NCBI RefSeq assembly: GCF_040954645.1
Contig: NC_092806.1
Coordinates: 110,591,231-110,655,230, forward strand
DNA: 64,000 nt
Direction of reading: 5' to 3'
DNA from: Diabrotica undecimpunctata
Lineage: Eukaryota; Arthropoda; Insecta; Coleoptera; Chrysomelidae
In this document: positions 1-10,690 of the stretch, piece by piece
Position numbering within the stretch: position 1 is the stretch's first letter
Layout: the number at the start of each line of letters is the position of its first letter
The notes under the pieces: model-generated
Told to the model about the DNA's origin: nothing
What the model saw: the letters and a program-made list of their open reading frames with translations, nothing else
Database searches by the model: none
Program-made: the position numbers and the translations under genes

Positions 1-1212
1 CTTTGATTTGGGTTAAAATACTGATTGACGATGGAAAACACCAAATAGCGATTATTCTTCATGTGCAACGAATACACACTACTCACTAGTTGCCAAATAG
101 CAAATATTTAGTATTAGGGACTCGGCGAATATCGCTTGTCTGTATCAGGCTTAAGGTGCAAAAGTGGGACATGGTCTTATTGCACCCATAATTCCTGTTC
201 AAGCAAGTCTTGTATAACACATCAAACTTTTCTATAAAATTTATTCAGCTATTATAATAATATGCAAATCTGCTCTTATCCATTTCCGTGCAATTAAAGC
301 TCTAGAAACCCCTAAATTGTTAATACTAAACTTACGGTTAAATTCAGAAAATATTCGTGTACACACATCGTGTATTTTTCGTTTATACAAAGTTCCTGAA
401 AGTTTTGTATTTTCTCTTTTATATTTGAAGCTTTTACTAACTTTTCAGGGACTGATAAAGCATGAGTATAACACAAGTTCGTTAATGAATAACCTGAACA
501 AATGAGAAAGTTCCTGAAAACGTTGAAAGGCGAGATAAAGGAATAAAAGCTTCTGTACAGAAAATATAGTACAGGTCACATAATAGCGCTGTTTTTGGTT
601 GAGTTATAAAGGGGCGAGTGGCGAGCGTTAAAATATAGTTAAAAATGTTTTGTCGAATATTTTGATGGGGTATTAAATTCAAGTTGATGTTCTTTAAATG
701 TTAAGGTGCCATTTTTTCTGTTGATGGTAATATTCGTCAATTATTCGACGGGCATAGGTAAGTTGAGCCCCGTCTACCTGAATTAAGAAGGGTCAAAATA
801 TTTAGATGGTCGAAATAAGACCCCGGCATCATATCAACGTAATTATTCTAATCCTTCTAATAGCTTTGTAATTTGTAGAGGGAACCATGTTGGAGTTCTA
901 TTACCTAGGACTCCCACATGAAGAGCATTTGGTTGATAGTTGTGCCCCTATCGTGCATCAGAGTGCTATAGGGAGGAAAGGGATGTTCTGGATCATTGGA
1001 GTGCGGTGGAGTGATTCCTGTTTATACTAGAATTAGTTATACTCGAAGTTCAATTAAATTGCTTGATATTTAGTATAGTGCGATTTATTTGTATACGATA
1101 CTGTGTAAGTTGATTACCAAAATAAATTCTGTGAAAATTGTTCTTAGTGAAAAAGGAAAACAATTTATTGTGTTATATGGCTTTAAATATCGTTTTCACA
1201 TGTCTTTAGAAA
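1..1212. other. Unrecognised intergenic DNA
   Basis: No coding region, RNA gene or complete transposon is recognisable. The only notable item is a 20-bp stretch at about 577-596 (starting TCACATAATAGCG) that recurs in the same orientation at about 2968-2987. Confidence 0.6.
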
Positions 1213-2292
1213 ATGATGGCAAGCGTTGGATTTGTTGTGTGCAAACAAAAAAAATGTAAAGTATTTTTAAAAACCCAAGGGGACACGGTTAATCGTATTA
1301 TGGAAATTATGGATGACCGCAATCATAGTCAATTAAACGAAGATGTAGTTAATCGTCAAACTTTAAGTAACTCCTTAAAGCGAAAGGCCATAGAAGACAT
1401 CAATAGACCACCTACAACATGTGGGATTGGCCCGAAAACATATGTATAAAGAAAAAAAAATTTTTGAATAAAGTCCTTTATAAAAAGGTATATAAATTTT
1501 TTTTTTGTTATATACCTTTTTATAAAGGATTTTATTCAATTTTTTTTTAATATATGGTATACAGCCAAATACAGGAGTTTCCTTGTGGATATGTATAAAG
1601 CTCGATGATCTTTTCCGCCTAAATTGCCAAAAAGTATAGAAGACACTTATAAATTATTAAAAACATTACCAGTGAAAACCATCAAAAATCGAGGAGTTTT
1701 TAATGGTAAACGCCATAGAAAACCTTATTATTATGTTTTCTTCCAACAGAAATTTACAATTTTTAGCAGATTTGGACACTATTTATATACTTTTGAATAT
1801 TACCCAAAGTTCTTTAAACAAATGTTTTCCAGTCATGGTCTAGAAGAAGAGGTCTAGAAGATCATTATAATATACCTTTGGTTTTCTTCAAAGACGTACA
1901 CTGGCACTTAACTACCTTACAGAACAAATTGGCAAATGCAATAAAAAACTCGCTTTAAAAACAGTATTTGCAGATTTTGAAGAAGCAATTCAGAAAAACT
2001 GAAGTTTGGAATAATCTTTTATTCAAGGGCTGCCGATTTCATTTGGAACAGTCTTGAAACAGTTTTTTAGGGTTTTGTATGTTTTTTACAGATTTTTCAT
2101 ATGTCACACTGTTGCAGTTTTGATGAAATTCTTTTTTTCAGGTGGCGCAAGATTCAGGCAGTATGCTTATCATCCTCATACATGGACAAAGACAGTGACG
2201 TAGGAAAATATTTAACATACTGCTTTGGAATGCCCTTTCTAGACCCAGAAGATTGTTTTATTTCCAAATTGTACGAAATTACAAAATATTAA
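1213..2292 (+). pseudogene. Degraded FLYWCH/MULE-type transposase
   Basis: Three collinear pieces match the FLYWCH zinc finger plus MULE transposase proteins common in arthropods. The first (1213-1449) carries the region after a FLYWCH finger, ending in NRQTLSNSLKRKAIEDI. The second (1624-1990) contains KSIEDTYKLLKTLPVKT and, after frame changes, FADFEEAI. The third (2025-2292) has GCRFHLEQS, then WRKIQAV and GMPFLDPED. In the family these lie in the MULE DDE domain, which cuts and joins DNA in the nucleus. Several frameshifts and stops, a hairpin insertion at 1464-1539 and an 85-bp insertion at 2057-2141 make it non-functional. The missing middle and C-terminus are not visible nearby. The family assignment is recognition of motifs and was not searched. 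Confidence 0.75.
1464..1539. repeat. Short inverted repeat inside the MULE remnant
   Basis: Arms at 1464-1494 and 1509-1539 are reverse complements over 31 bp with one mismatch, separated by a T-rich 14-nt loop. It sits in the gap between the FLYWCH-linked piece and the next transposase piece. It could be a small foldback insertion or a replication-generated snapback. Confidence 0.75.
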
Positions 2293-3339
2293 TCTATATA
2301 CCGATCGATATGAATGCCGTACTGTGTTGAATTGCCGAAAATGTGGTACCAATTCTGGTACCAATAATTTTGTACAGCATTAGGTCACACGTCATTATTT
2401 TTTATTATCTACCTAAGTTATGAATGCCGTTTGGTCAAAAAGCCTCCTCCCCCCATTGAGTAGTAAGAGTATCTTCCCTGTGACTCCCCTGTACCGATAA
2501 GAATTGACGGCATAATTTCTAAAGTTGTTATTATAAATTGTACTATTTTTTTATATACGTGATTCATGTTGGGTCAGATGACGCATTAAAATTCTCTTCT
2601 ATTTTCCTAATAACCATTTTCCTAATAAGGGAAAAAACTATTCGAAAATATTTTATGATGGCATAATCCAATTCTTCTATTTTATGTGTTTCTTATAGAT
2701 GCATTTACTTAAGACAGCATAAAAACCAGAATACACTAAATTCGCTTTCTTTGATGAATAGGTTTTCAATCATTTGCAATCTCGGCATTCTTGTGGTTTT
2801 TGCTAATACACGCAATAAAACAATTCCTTCTTCCCCTGTAACTTATTGGAGACTTTAATTTTGTTAAAATAGTTTTATTGGTCCAACTCCATTGAACATA
2901 TTTTTTATTATTAAGAACATTTTGATTCTAATAAAGAACGTTTGAATTTACTCCAATCCCCCCTTTGGATCACATAATAGCGCTGTTTTCTGACGGATAG
3001 ATTTAGAGCTCGATTCATGGAGAGGCGACGGCGCTTTGAAAATTACCGAAGTAGCAGGATATATAAAGACAGGCTACGTCGCATAATACAGATTCTAAAG
3101 TACATAGAAATTATTGTGCATTCACCAATGAAACACATTCCTTGTACTGATGAGATTTTTTAAAGATGTAATAATTACATTACATTTACGGATGTTTGAG
3201 TTCCTGCAATAGTTCCCGTAGATATTAAAAACCGTTTACTATTAAAGATTATTAAATTACGTAGTAAAATTGAGAGGACTAGAAAGAAAAAAAATAAAAA
3301 CAGTTAAAATACATACATAGAAAATTGTCTGAGATTTGA
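2293..3339. other. Unrecognised intergenic DNA
   Basis: No gene recognised. It contains the second copy of the 20-bp motif found near 577 (at about 2968-2987), followed by a G+C richer 40-bp stretch. The two copies flank the MULE remnant in direct orientation. Confidence 0.5.
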
Positions 3340-4548
3340 CCTCTAAAAATTATAGGAACAATCTGAATATGCGGATAATGTCAAATTTGGTAATTCCAAA
3401 AATATGTAAAAAAATTTACCACTCCTACCCCCTGGCTTCACCCGAAAACCCCCTCCGTAGTTAGGAAAATGAAACAAATCGATTTACCCAGAATCTGTAC
3501 GACATCAGAAAAAATATTTCAAATAAAAAATGTAGCTGAGATAATTTTAAACAAAAATAGTTATGAGCACTTTTCTGTAAAATGAACCGTTCTCTCAGAA
3601 ACAACGCTTGAAGCGACCGGCTATGTTGAACGTCAGTTACACTCGAGAAATCAATTTTAAATAAAATTTGTATCAACTCGACGGTAAAAATTCGATATCT
3701 TTTGATTAGAGTGTCCTATCGACAAAAGTCAAAATAAACGTTGCGCGATTTGTGCCATTTTTTACGATTTTTATGAGATCAATAAACTTTATCACTTCCA
3801 TTGACCGGTCGTAGTGAAATTTTCACTATTTGAGCCTAATCTTTAATACATATAACACCAAATTTCGATTTTGAGTTTTGACAACAAATATCCTATTTAA
3901 AATAAGGTTAAACAACGCAAATTTTAAAATTTGACATTACAAACGATAGTAAGTAATTGTGTAATCTTGAAAACTGTACTTTAGTATTAAAAAGATGCAG
4001 TTTTAAACGTTTTAGATCGTTTGTAATGTAAAAGTTTAAATTCAGCGTTTTTTTAGGTATAATTCAAATACCTAACAATGTAAATTACATAGTGACCGGT
4101 CACTGAAAGTTAATTTCATGAGAATCGTAACAAATGGCAAAAATCGCAAAACGTATATTTATTTATCACCTTTAGAAAAAGTAACTTTCTTGCGGGAAAT
4201 TGCAAAAATTGGGTAACGAAAATCGCACTCTTCGCCTTTAAAATGCATTTTGATTTTTGTCGATGGGATACTCTAATCGAAAGATATCGAACTTTTTCCG
4301 TCGAGTGGATACAATTTTTATTAAATATTGATTTCGCGTGCGTAACTGACATTTAACATCGCCGGTCGTTTCAAATGTTGTTTCTGAGAGAACAGTTAAT
4401 TTTACACGAAAAGTGCTAAGAAAACATTTTTGCTTAAAATTATCTCAGCTACATTTTATATTTGAAATATTTTTTTCTATGTTCACTAGGTTTTTTAGGG
4501 AGAAGCCTAAGAGTGGTAAACTTTTTTGCATATTCTTTGTTTGGATTC
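3340..4548. mobile_element. Foldback element (copy 1), about 1.2 kb imperfect palindrome
   Basis: The left half is the imperfect reverse complement of the right half, with the symmetry centre near 3985. Paired landmarks are ACTCGACGGTAAAAA at 3676 against its complement near 4300, a TGACCGGTC block near 3802 and 4092, and a 34-bp block at 3914 against 4049. Divergence between arms is roughly 15-20 percent by eye. No transposase is visible; apparent short ORFs in the two arms encode similar peptides only because the arms are inverted copies. A related half-copy lies at 33605-33990, so this is a family. The right end abuts the mariner-like element inserted at a TA dinucleotide (4549-4550). Confidence 0.75.
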
Positions 4549-4739
4549 TACAGTGTGTAAAAGCCAAATGGAATAAATTTTCATTATTTAGGTTACTGTA
4601 CATATTTATAAAAATCCCGAAACACATCAAATTTAAATTATAACTTGACTTTCTTTAACGTGAAAATGCAACCCCCACCTTCAACCCCCTTAGAATGACA
4701 GGTAAAACCCCCAATTTTTAAAATAGGAAGTATGGGCTT

Positions 4740-4742
<3 letters not shown>

Positions 4743-4798
<56 letters not shown>
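4743..4798. repeat. (TA)n microsatellite in left TIR
   Basis: An uninterrupted TA dinucleotide tract of about 56 bp lies inside the left terminal inverted repeat of the mariner-like element. The matching place in the right repeat (near 6263-6270) has a short ATATATTA sequence, so the tract expanded after insertion or during replication. Confidence 0.95.
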
Positions 4799-4801
<3 letters not shown>

Positions 4802-4955
4802 AAAGGTCTTTTCATTTTCCATTCAAAAACATTCAAATTCAAAAATAAAATAAATTAAAATCATGTGGTTACCGAAATTCGCTACAATACAATCAAAAAC
4901 TAAAATGTAATGCAAAACGTAATAAAATGTAGAACACGAAAAAGAACTATGAATG

Positions 4956-5946
4956 TTAATGAAGTAGATGTTCAAAATGTTCACCGCAAACGTCTTGGCA
5001 ACATCCTAATCTCAAATAAAACTGTCTTCTAGCATTATTTAACATAACAGGCGTGATCGACCTAATCGCAAGCGTTATTCGTTCTTTTAAGTCATTTAAA
5101 TCAGAAGGTTTAGTTTTGTACACATGGCTCTTCACATATCCCCATAAAAAGAAATCTAATAATGTGGTGATCGCGCTGGCCATTCAATCGATCCTCGCCT
5201 CCCTATCCACCGATTGGGAAATATTGTATCGAGGTATTGCCGGACATTAAGTTGGTAATGTGGTGGTGCTCCATTCTGCTGAAACCATATCGTATTCGCT
5301 GGAACTTCAGGGTTTCCTGGATCAGGATATAAATTTGCCAACGTTTGAATGACATCATTTTGAAGTAGTGCCAAATAATTGTTGCCATTCAAGTTGCCCT
5401 CAATGCAAAAGGGACCAATGATATTGTTTCCTACAGTCCCTGCCCAAACATTAACCTTTTGAGGGTATTGAGTGTGTTCTTCTCTCATCCAGTGAGGATT
5501 TTCCGTGGCCCAGTAGCGGCAATTTTGCCGATTAGCATGACCGTTAAGTGAAAAAGTACACTCATCAGAAAACATAACGTGAGCTCCTGAGTAGGTATCA
5601 TCTTATAGGGATGCAATTTATTTTCTTTTAATATGTTTACTATCGATGTATGGCTAGCATTGAATGTAGTGGATGCATGTCTACTCGATGTATGTGGATT
5701 TTCCTGAAACTCAAGCAACACATCTAATTTGAGTTCATCACTCAGTGCATTGGCAGCTGCTTTTTTTATCTGCCTTACATGACCAAACTGCTTCTCTATT
5801 TTACTTATTGTTCCTTGGGATATAGGCGGTAAATTAGGAAATTTCTCATGAAATAGGCGAGTTACTTCCTGTTGTGTTCGGGTGTTATCTCCGTAACCAA
5901 TCATTTGTAAAACTGTTATTTTATGCATTTCCGTTAATCTAACCAT
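4956..5946 (-). pseudogene. Tc1/mariner-like transposase, inactivated
   Basis: The start MVRLTEMHKITVL at 5946 begins a helix-turn-helix region, followed by the DDE domain: MFSDECTFSLNG contains the first catalytic Asp, QQNGAPPH shows Asn where the second Asp is expected, and ARSPHY followed by LDFFLWGY marks the third-Asp region. The CDS needs at least two frame changes. Around 5160-5170 roughly 7 nt are missing, which removes the RSPD Asp. About 36 residues separate the second and third catalytic positions, so it is not a classical 34D mariner. It lies centrally between the two TIRs and would have acted on them. With two catalytic positions changed and frameshifts it should be inactive. Confidence 0.85.
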
Positions 5947-6462
5947 TTTTCAGAATTGAATTGAACGAAGTTTATACTTAAATTAAAATACTGACAACTT
6001 AAATAAAACAATTTACTAATGCGTGTTAAAATAACGTTGCCACGAAAATTCTTTAAAGTTTTTTAATGGTTACCATCTAAAAACCAGATTGCTATGGTTT
6101 TGTTCACGTTCTCATTATCAAGACCTAAATGGAAAATAAGTTTTGAGTATATTTTAGCGAATTTCGGTAACCACATGATTTTAATTTATTTTATCTTAAT
6201 TAATCTTAATAAACTTGAAAGCGACAACATTTTTGAATGGAGAATGAAAAGACCTTTCAAACGATATATTACAAGCCTATACTTCCCATTTTAAAAATTG
6301 GGGGTTGTACCTGTCATTCTAAGGGGGTTGAAGGTAGGGGTTGCATTTTCACGTTAAAGAAAGTCAAGTTATAATTTAAATTTGACGTGTTTCGGGATTT
6401 TTTATAAATATGTACAGTAACCTAAATAATGAATTTATTCCATTTGGCTTTTACACACTGTA

Positions 6463-7664
6463 TATTTGTTCCTCTTAGGAGAAACAGGTCGTCTGCGTAT
6501 AGTCTTCCGTTTAACTGGTTTTTGACATTGTTTTAAAATATTGTTAATTGGTACAATAAATAAAGTTACACTTAATACAGATCCTTGAGGGACTCCATTT
6601 GTCTGGATTCGAGTTAATGATAGTGTTCCATTTGCTCGTACGTTAAATGTTCTGAGTTAAAGGCAATTTTTTGAGGAGAAGTTAAAGGGGACAAGCTCTT
6701 TTGTTATAAGTACCATATCTCCATGTGCAATCGTAGGTTTTTATTACATCACAAACAATAGCTAGAAAGTGTTGTTTGTTTATGAGTTCTATTGTGTGCA
6801 TTGATTTATTTTGACGAAAGCCGTTCTGCTCAGAGACTAGATTTTTTCTGTTTTCCATGCAACCATACAAGGCGCCGGTTTATAACCTTTTCAACTAACT
6901 TACACGTTGAAGAGGTTAAAAATATCGGTGTGTAGGATTGAGGATTGGTCTTCGGTTTTTGAGGTTTAGGAATTGGGATAATATAATTCTGACCAAGACT
7001 TTGGGAAGTAATGATGTATTCAAACTTGGTTCAGAACATTAAGGAGACAACAGCGTTTGTGCTTAGAATGTGAGAAAAATTATTGGTATTTCATCGTTTA
7101 TCGTTCAGTTCTTCTACTGAAATTGGAGAGTTCATGTAGTTATACGTCTTCCCTGCGATCTGTATCTTCTTTTTTAATTTCTAAATTTAGATTGAAAAAA
7201 ACTTAGAGAGTAGTTATTAGTGCTGGAATTTTGTTCGTAAAGGTCAGCACAAGTTTCTGTGATTCCATGTCTTGAGGTAGTTAATTTGTTATTTGTATTA
7301 AAAAATATAACTATAATGTAGCCAGGGGATTGGAGTTGTTGGTGGATGATACGAAGGTTTTGTTTTTGGTTTGTCTAACCTTATAGCGAGACTCAACTCT
7401 TGGTTTTTTATATTCTATTTGATTTTGTGTAGTAGGGAATTTTTTATATTTGTTAGAAGCTCGCTTGTATTTTTTGATGGCTTCGTCAAATTTGGCACTT
7501 CATCACGGTACTGGTGTGTGAATTTTTAGCGCTTTGGTTTTTCCGACTGCTTTGTGTCCTGCTTACACTAGTACCTCATAGAATTGAATATTATTATAGA
7601 TAAGTTAAAGCTATATTTGGTCAGGGAGATATTGGATTTTTTGGTCTACGTAGTCTGAGAAGTC
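6463..7664 (-). pseudogene. I-like non-LTR retrotransposon, RT domain fragment
   Basis: Reading leftward, RT motifs appear in order in shifting frames: a linker near 7600-7440, YIIPIPKPQKPKTNPQSY at about 6990-6935, EQNGFRQNKS and AIVCDVIKTYDCTWRYG at about 6840-6710, NGVPQGSVLSVTLF at about 6605-6560 and YADDLFLL at 6501-6478. This order is that of reverse transcriptases of I/jockey-type LINEs, which copy their RNA at a nicked chromosomal target. The reading frame is broken many times. The 3' part is cut off by the mariner-like insertion at 6461, and the 5' part is separated from its endonuclease (8852-9130) by an RTE insertion on the opposite strand. Confidence 0.8.
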
Positions 7665-8851
7665 AAGTATCATGGACGCAGTTTGGATTCCGCGATTCCT
7701 TAGGCACCCGAGAGGCTCTATTCGCTGTCCAAGTGCTTATGCAAAGATGCAGGGATGTTAACTGTGACGTGTATACTTGTTTTATCGACTACAAAAAGGC
7801 ATTTGATAGAGTAAAGCATGATAAACTTATAAATAAACATCTTGAAAGAAGTGGGGTTAGATGATAGGGACTTAAGAATCATCTATAATTTATATTACAA
7901 CCAAACAGCCAATGTTAAAGTGGATGACCAATTGACAGAGGCAGTCTCCATAGATAGAGGAGTGAGGCAAGGATGCATTCTGTTCCCGGTGTTATTTAAT
8001 ATATACTCTGAATATATCTTCGAGCAAGCACTAGGCGAACTACAAGAAGGCGTATTAGTCAACGGAATACGTCTAAACAACATTAGATATGCCGACGACG
8101 CAGTAGTTTTTGCAGATAGTCTGGACGGTTTGCAAAGAATAATGTCGCGTATATCAGATATAAGTGACTTGATCTTAATACGAAGAAAACAAAGTACATG
8201 GTAGTCAGTAAGCGCGAAATATTAAATACACAGCTTCTGGTTAACTAACATCCAATTGACAGAGTGGACAGCTACACATACCTTGGTACCAACATTAACA
8301 GCCAATGGGATCACTCCAGTGAAATAAAACAACGCATAGAAAAAGCGAGATCGGCGTTCATAATGATGAAGTCTCTTTTCAGAAGTCACGATTTACCACT
8401 TGCTACCAAAATCTCTCTTATTAGATGCTATGTATTTTCTACGTTATTATACGGAGTAGAGGCCTGGACACTTTCCGAAGCTTTTTTAAGAAAACTCGAG
8501 GCATTCGAGATGTGGTGTTACAGACGTATTTTAAGAATTTCATGGGTGGATCGTGTGACTAATGTTGAGGTCCTACGTAGAATAGGCAAGGAATGCGAGA
8601 TTATTAACACCATCAAAAAGCGCAAACTAGAATATCTTGGCCAGGGTTATGAGGAATGAACAGAGATACGGCTTGTTGCAACTCATTCTTCAGGGCAAGG
8701 TATTCGGAAGGAGAGGACCAGGAAGAAGAAGAATATCTTGGCTTCAAAACCTGAGAAAGTGGTTTAATACATCGACAACCGGACTATTCAGAATAGCAGC
8801 AAACAAAGTTAGGATAGCCATATTGATCGCCAACATCCGGAACGGATAGGC
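7665..8851 (+). pseudogene. RTE-like non-LTR retrotransposon, RT and C-terminal region
   Basis: A 5'-truncated LINE starts within the RT at FGFRDSLGTREALF, continues with CFIDYKKAFDRVKHDKL (motif A), GVRQGCILFPVLFNIYSE (motif B; consensus would be LSPVLF) and IRYADDAVVFAD with the catalytic YADD intact at about 8085-8102. The thumb and C-terminal part includes VDSYTYLGTNINS, MWCYRRILRISWVDRVTN, KRKLEYLGQ and GRRGPGRRRISWLQNLR, and ends with AILIANIRNG and a stop near 8848. Frameshifts lie near 7840, 8180 and 8645. It is inserted into an older I-like LINE on the minus strand, between that element's endonuclease and RT. Confidence 0.85.
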
Positions 8852-9130
8852 ATTTGCTTTGTCAAACTACCATTTTGGGAGATGGGTTGTGGAGGTAGTT
8901 TTTAAAGGAAGGGTTATTTAAAGAGTAAAGTGATCACTACCACCCAAGTAGGTGTGCACTTTCTAATTTAAAGATGTTTGTAGGATAGGATGGCATATGC
9001 TCAGGTCGATAGCTAAGGATTTTTCTAATAAATCTTGAGGGTTTGCCTGTATTGAAGATGTTTATATTGTTACTGTGAGGTAATTGTTTTTTTTTGGAAC
9101 GTTTTCTTTTAATGATCAAAATTTTGATAC
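8852..9130 (-). pseudogene. I-like LINE, endonuclease C-terminal fragment
   Basis: Minus-strand translation gives INIFNTGKPSRFIRKILS at about 9075-9022 and, after a frame change, AIDLSICHP and LGGSDHF near 8950-8935, followed by LPKW. These are the C-terminal motifs of an apurinic-type LINE endonuclease, whose SDH motif is part of the active site. It continues as the linker at 7640-7560 and the RT at 6463-7560, so the RTE at 7665-8851 interrupts it. Confidence 0.7.
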
Positions 9131-9252
9131 TTTGTAGGGGCTATGGCTATTATAATATCCTAATATTATACGAAGAGGTGGGATCTATTGAAGTAGTTCG
9201 TCAGTTACGGCGGTGCGGTGGAAAAAATTTCATTCAGTGAAATATAAATGAA

Positions 9253-10237
9253 AATTTAACAAAACTAACTCTTGAAAAAGTTGAATGTAGAGTACGAATT
9301 CAGGGGGTACTGTCTGAACCCTTTAAAATAAATAACGGTCTGCACCAGGAAGATCCTCTCCCTATATACTGTTCAATCTGGCTCTGAAAAAAGTAATACG
9401 TATGTCACAAATCATAATCATTGGTTCAATATAAGTATATTAAATCAGTGCAAATTTTTGAATATGCTGATGATACCAATATTGGGAGAACGGAAAACTC
9501 TGTAAGAGAGGCATACGTAGCAATAAAAGAATCAGCTACAAAAATGAGTTTAATAATAAACACCAACAAAACGAAGTATATGAAAATAAGCACGCAACCA
9601 CAAATCCTACGACCACTTGTTACAGAAACCGACGGTATCGAAGCAGTGAACGAATTTGTATACCTGGGAGTGCTACTTAACACTGAAAATAATACTACCG
9701 CAGAGATAAATTGCAGAATTTGCACGGCCAACAGATGCTATTTTAGGCTCAATCTCCTGCTTAAATCCACAATTATATCGAGAAATACAGAAATAAAACT
9801 CTACAAAACAATAATACGCCCAGTCCTAATATATGGTTCAGAGACCTGGACTCTAACAAAAAGTAATGAACACATGTTAGGATGTTTCGAAAGAAAAGTA
9901 CTAAGGCAAATCTATGGAACAGTGAATGACAATGGAGTGTGGAAAATACGATACAACTTCGAACTTTTTTGAATATACCAGGAACCAGATCGTGTAAAAC
10001 ATAAGTCTGCGGTGGATGGGGAATGTAATGCCGATGGAACAAAATGAACCAACTAGAAAAACGCTCCTTGATATACCCATTGGCCAGAGAAGAAGAAGAA
10101 GACCCAGAACAAGTTTCCTTGATAACATAGATGAACACATGAGAAATATGGGAATACGTGCTTGGCGGAGGAAGGCGATGGATAGGGTCGACTGGAGAGA
10201 AATTCTTAAGGAGGCTATGACCCACGCAGGGTTGTAA
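9253..10237 (+). pseudogene. R1-like LINE, RT 3' half
   Basis: The remnant starts at LTLEKVECRVRIQG, shows a decayed motif B (consensus LRQGDPLSP, here LHQEDPLPI), then FEYADDTNIGRTENSV with YADD intact (about 9460-9471), NTNKTKYMKI and FVYLGVLLN. The C-terminal region has RPVLIYGSETWTLTKSN and FERKVLRQIYG to about 9920. After a frame change near 9960 it ends in RRRRRPRTSFLDNIDEH and WREILKEAMTHAGL with a stop at 10235-10237. The 183-residue stretch 9421-9972 is open, so it is moderately young. The C-terminal basic patch and final W..L..A helix are typical of this LINE group. No clear target duplication was found. Confidence 0.8.
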
Positions 10238-10319
10238 AGCCAGAAAGATGATTGTTAAAAACTTTGGCTTTAAAAAATCTAGCAAAAAAGCGCATTAAAA
10301 AAATCGTATTAGTTCTTTG

Positions 10320-10690
10320 CTGGTTATCGCCAGTTTCCATCCATCCATCCAATGGCGCTACAGCCCAAATCGGGCCTTGGCCTCCTTCAACAGGCTTCTC
10401 CAACCATCTCTATTTACCGCTGTTCTTTTCCATGAACGCGTTCCCAGGCAGTTCCTGGCATCCTCATCGACTTCATCTTCCCATCTCTTTTTAGGTCTTC
10501 CAACAGGTCTTTTTCCCTGCATTCTTGCATTTAATAATTTTCTGGGGATTCTGGGGGTTATCACCAGTTTGCCTATTTATAATAGTTCTACTACTTTTCG
10601 AGTTGCTACAAACGTGCTGTATTATCTTCACATACATTTGTATCTAGGAAAATTAATTTCTTATGCATCTCCCATTGGTCTACACCTGCG
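10320..10690 (-). pseudogene. LINE 3' end, C-terminal RT tail
   Basis: A minus-strand frame at 10358-10564 encodes ARMQGKRPVGRPKKRW, EDEVDEDARNCLG and SLLKEAKARFGL, the C-terminal tail of an R1/jockey-type LINE polyprotein. The downstream end runs into a CCAT repeat (about 10338-10352), a simple tail of the kind seen at LINE 3' ends. The upstream part to about 10690 is frame-broken. It lies tail to tail with the R1-like copy ending at 10237. Confidence 0.75.

Larger units (their letters stand above)
4551..6460 (-). mobile_element. Tc1/mariner-like transposon with long terminal inverted repeats
   Basis: The outer ends are exact inverted copies starting CAGTGTGTAAAAGCC, flanked on both sides by TA (4549-4550 and 6461-6462), the target duplication expected for the IS630-Tc1-mariner superfamily. 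The inverted repeats run inward about 310-330 bp (4551-4883 and 6147-6460). A transposase pseudogene lies between them on the minus strand. The left repeat contains a (TA)n expansion at 4743-4798 where the right has only a few TA units. The element is inserted in the RT of an I-like LINE immediately after its YADD motif on one side, and beside the foldback element on the other. Confidence 0.9.

Noticed and set aside
3461..4643. Paired open frames with FCLKLSQLHF in both strands
   Set aside because: Caused by the inverted arms of the foldback element, not by a gene pair.
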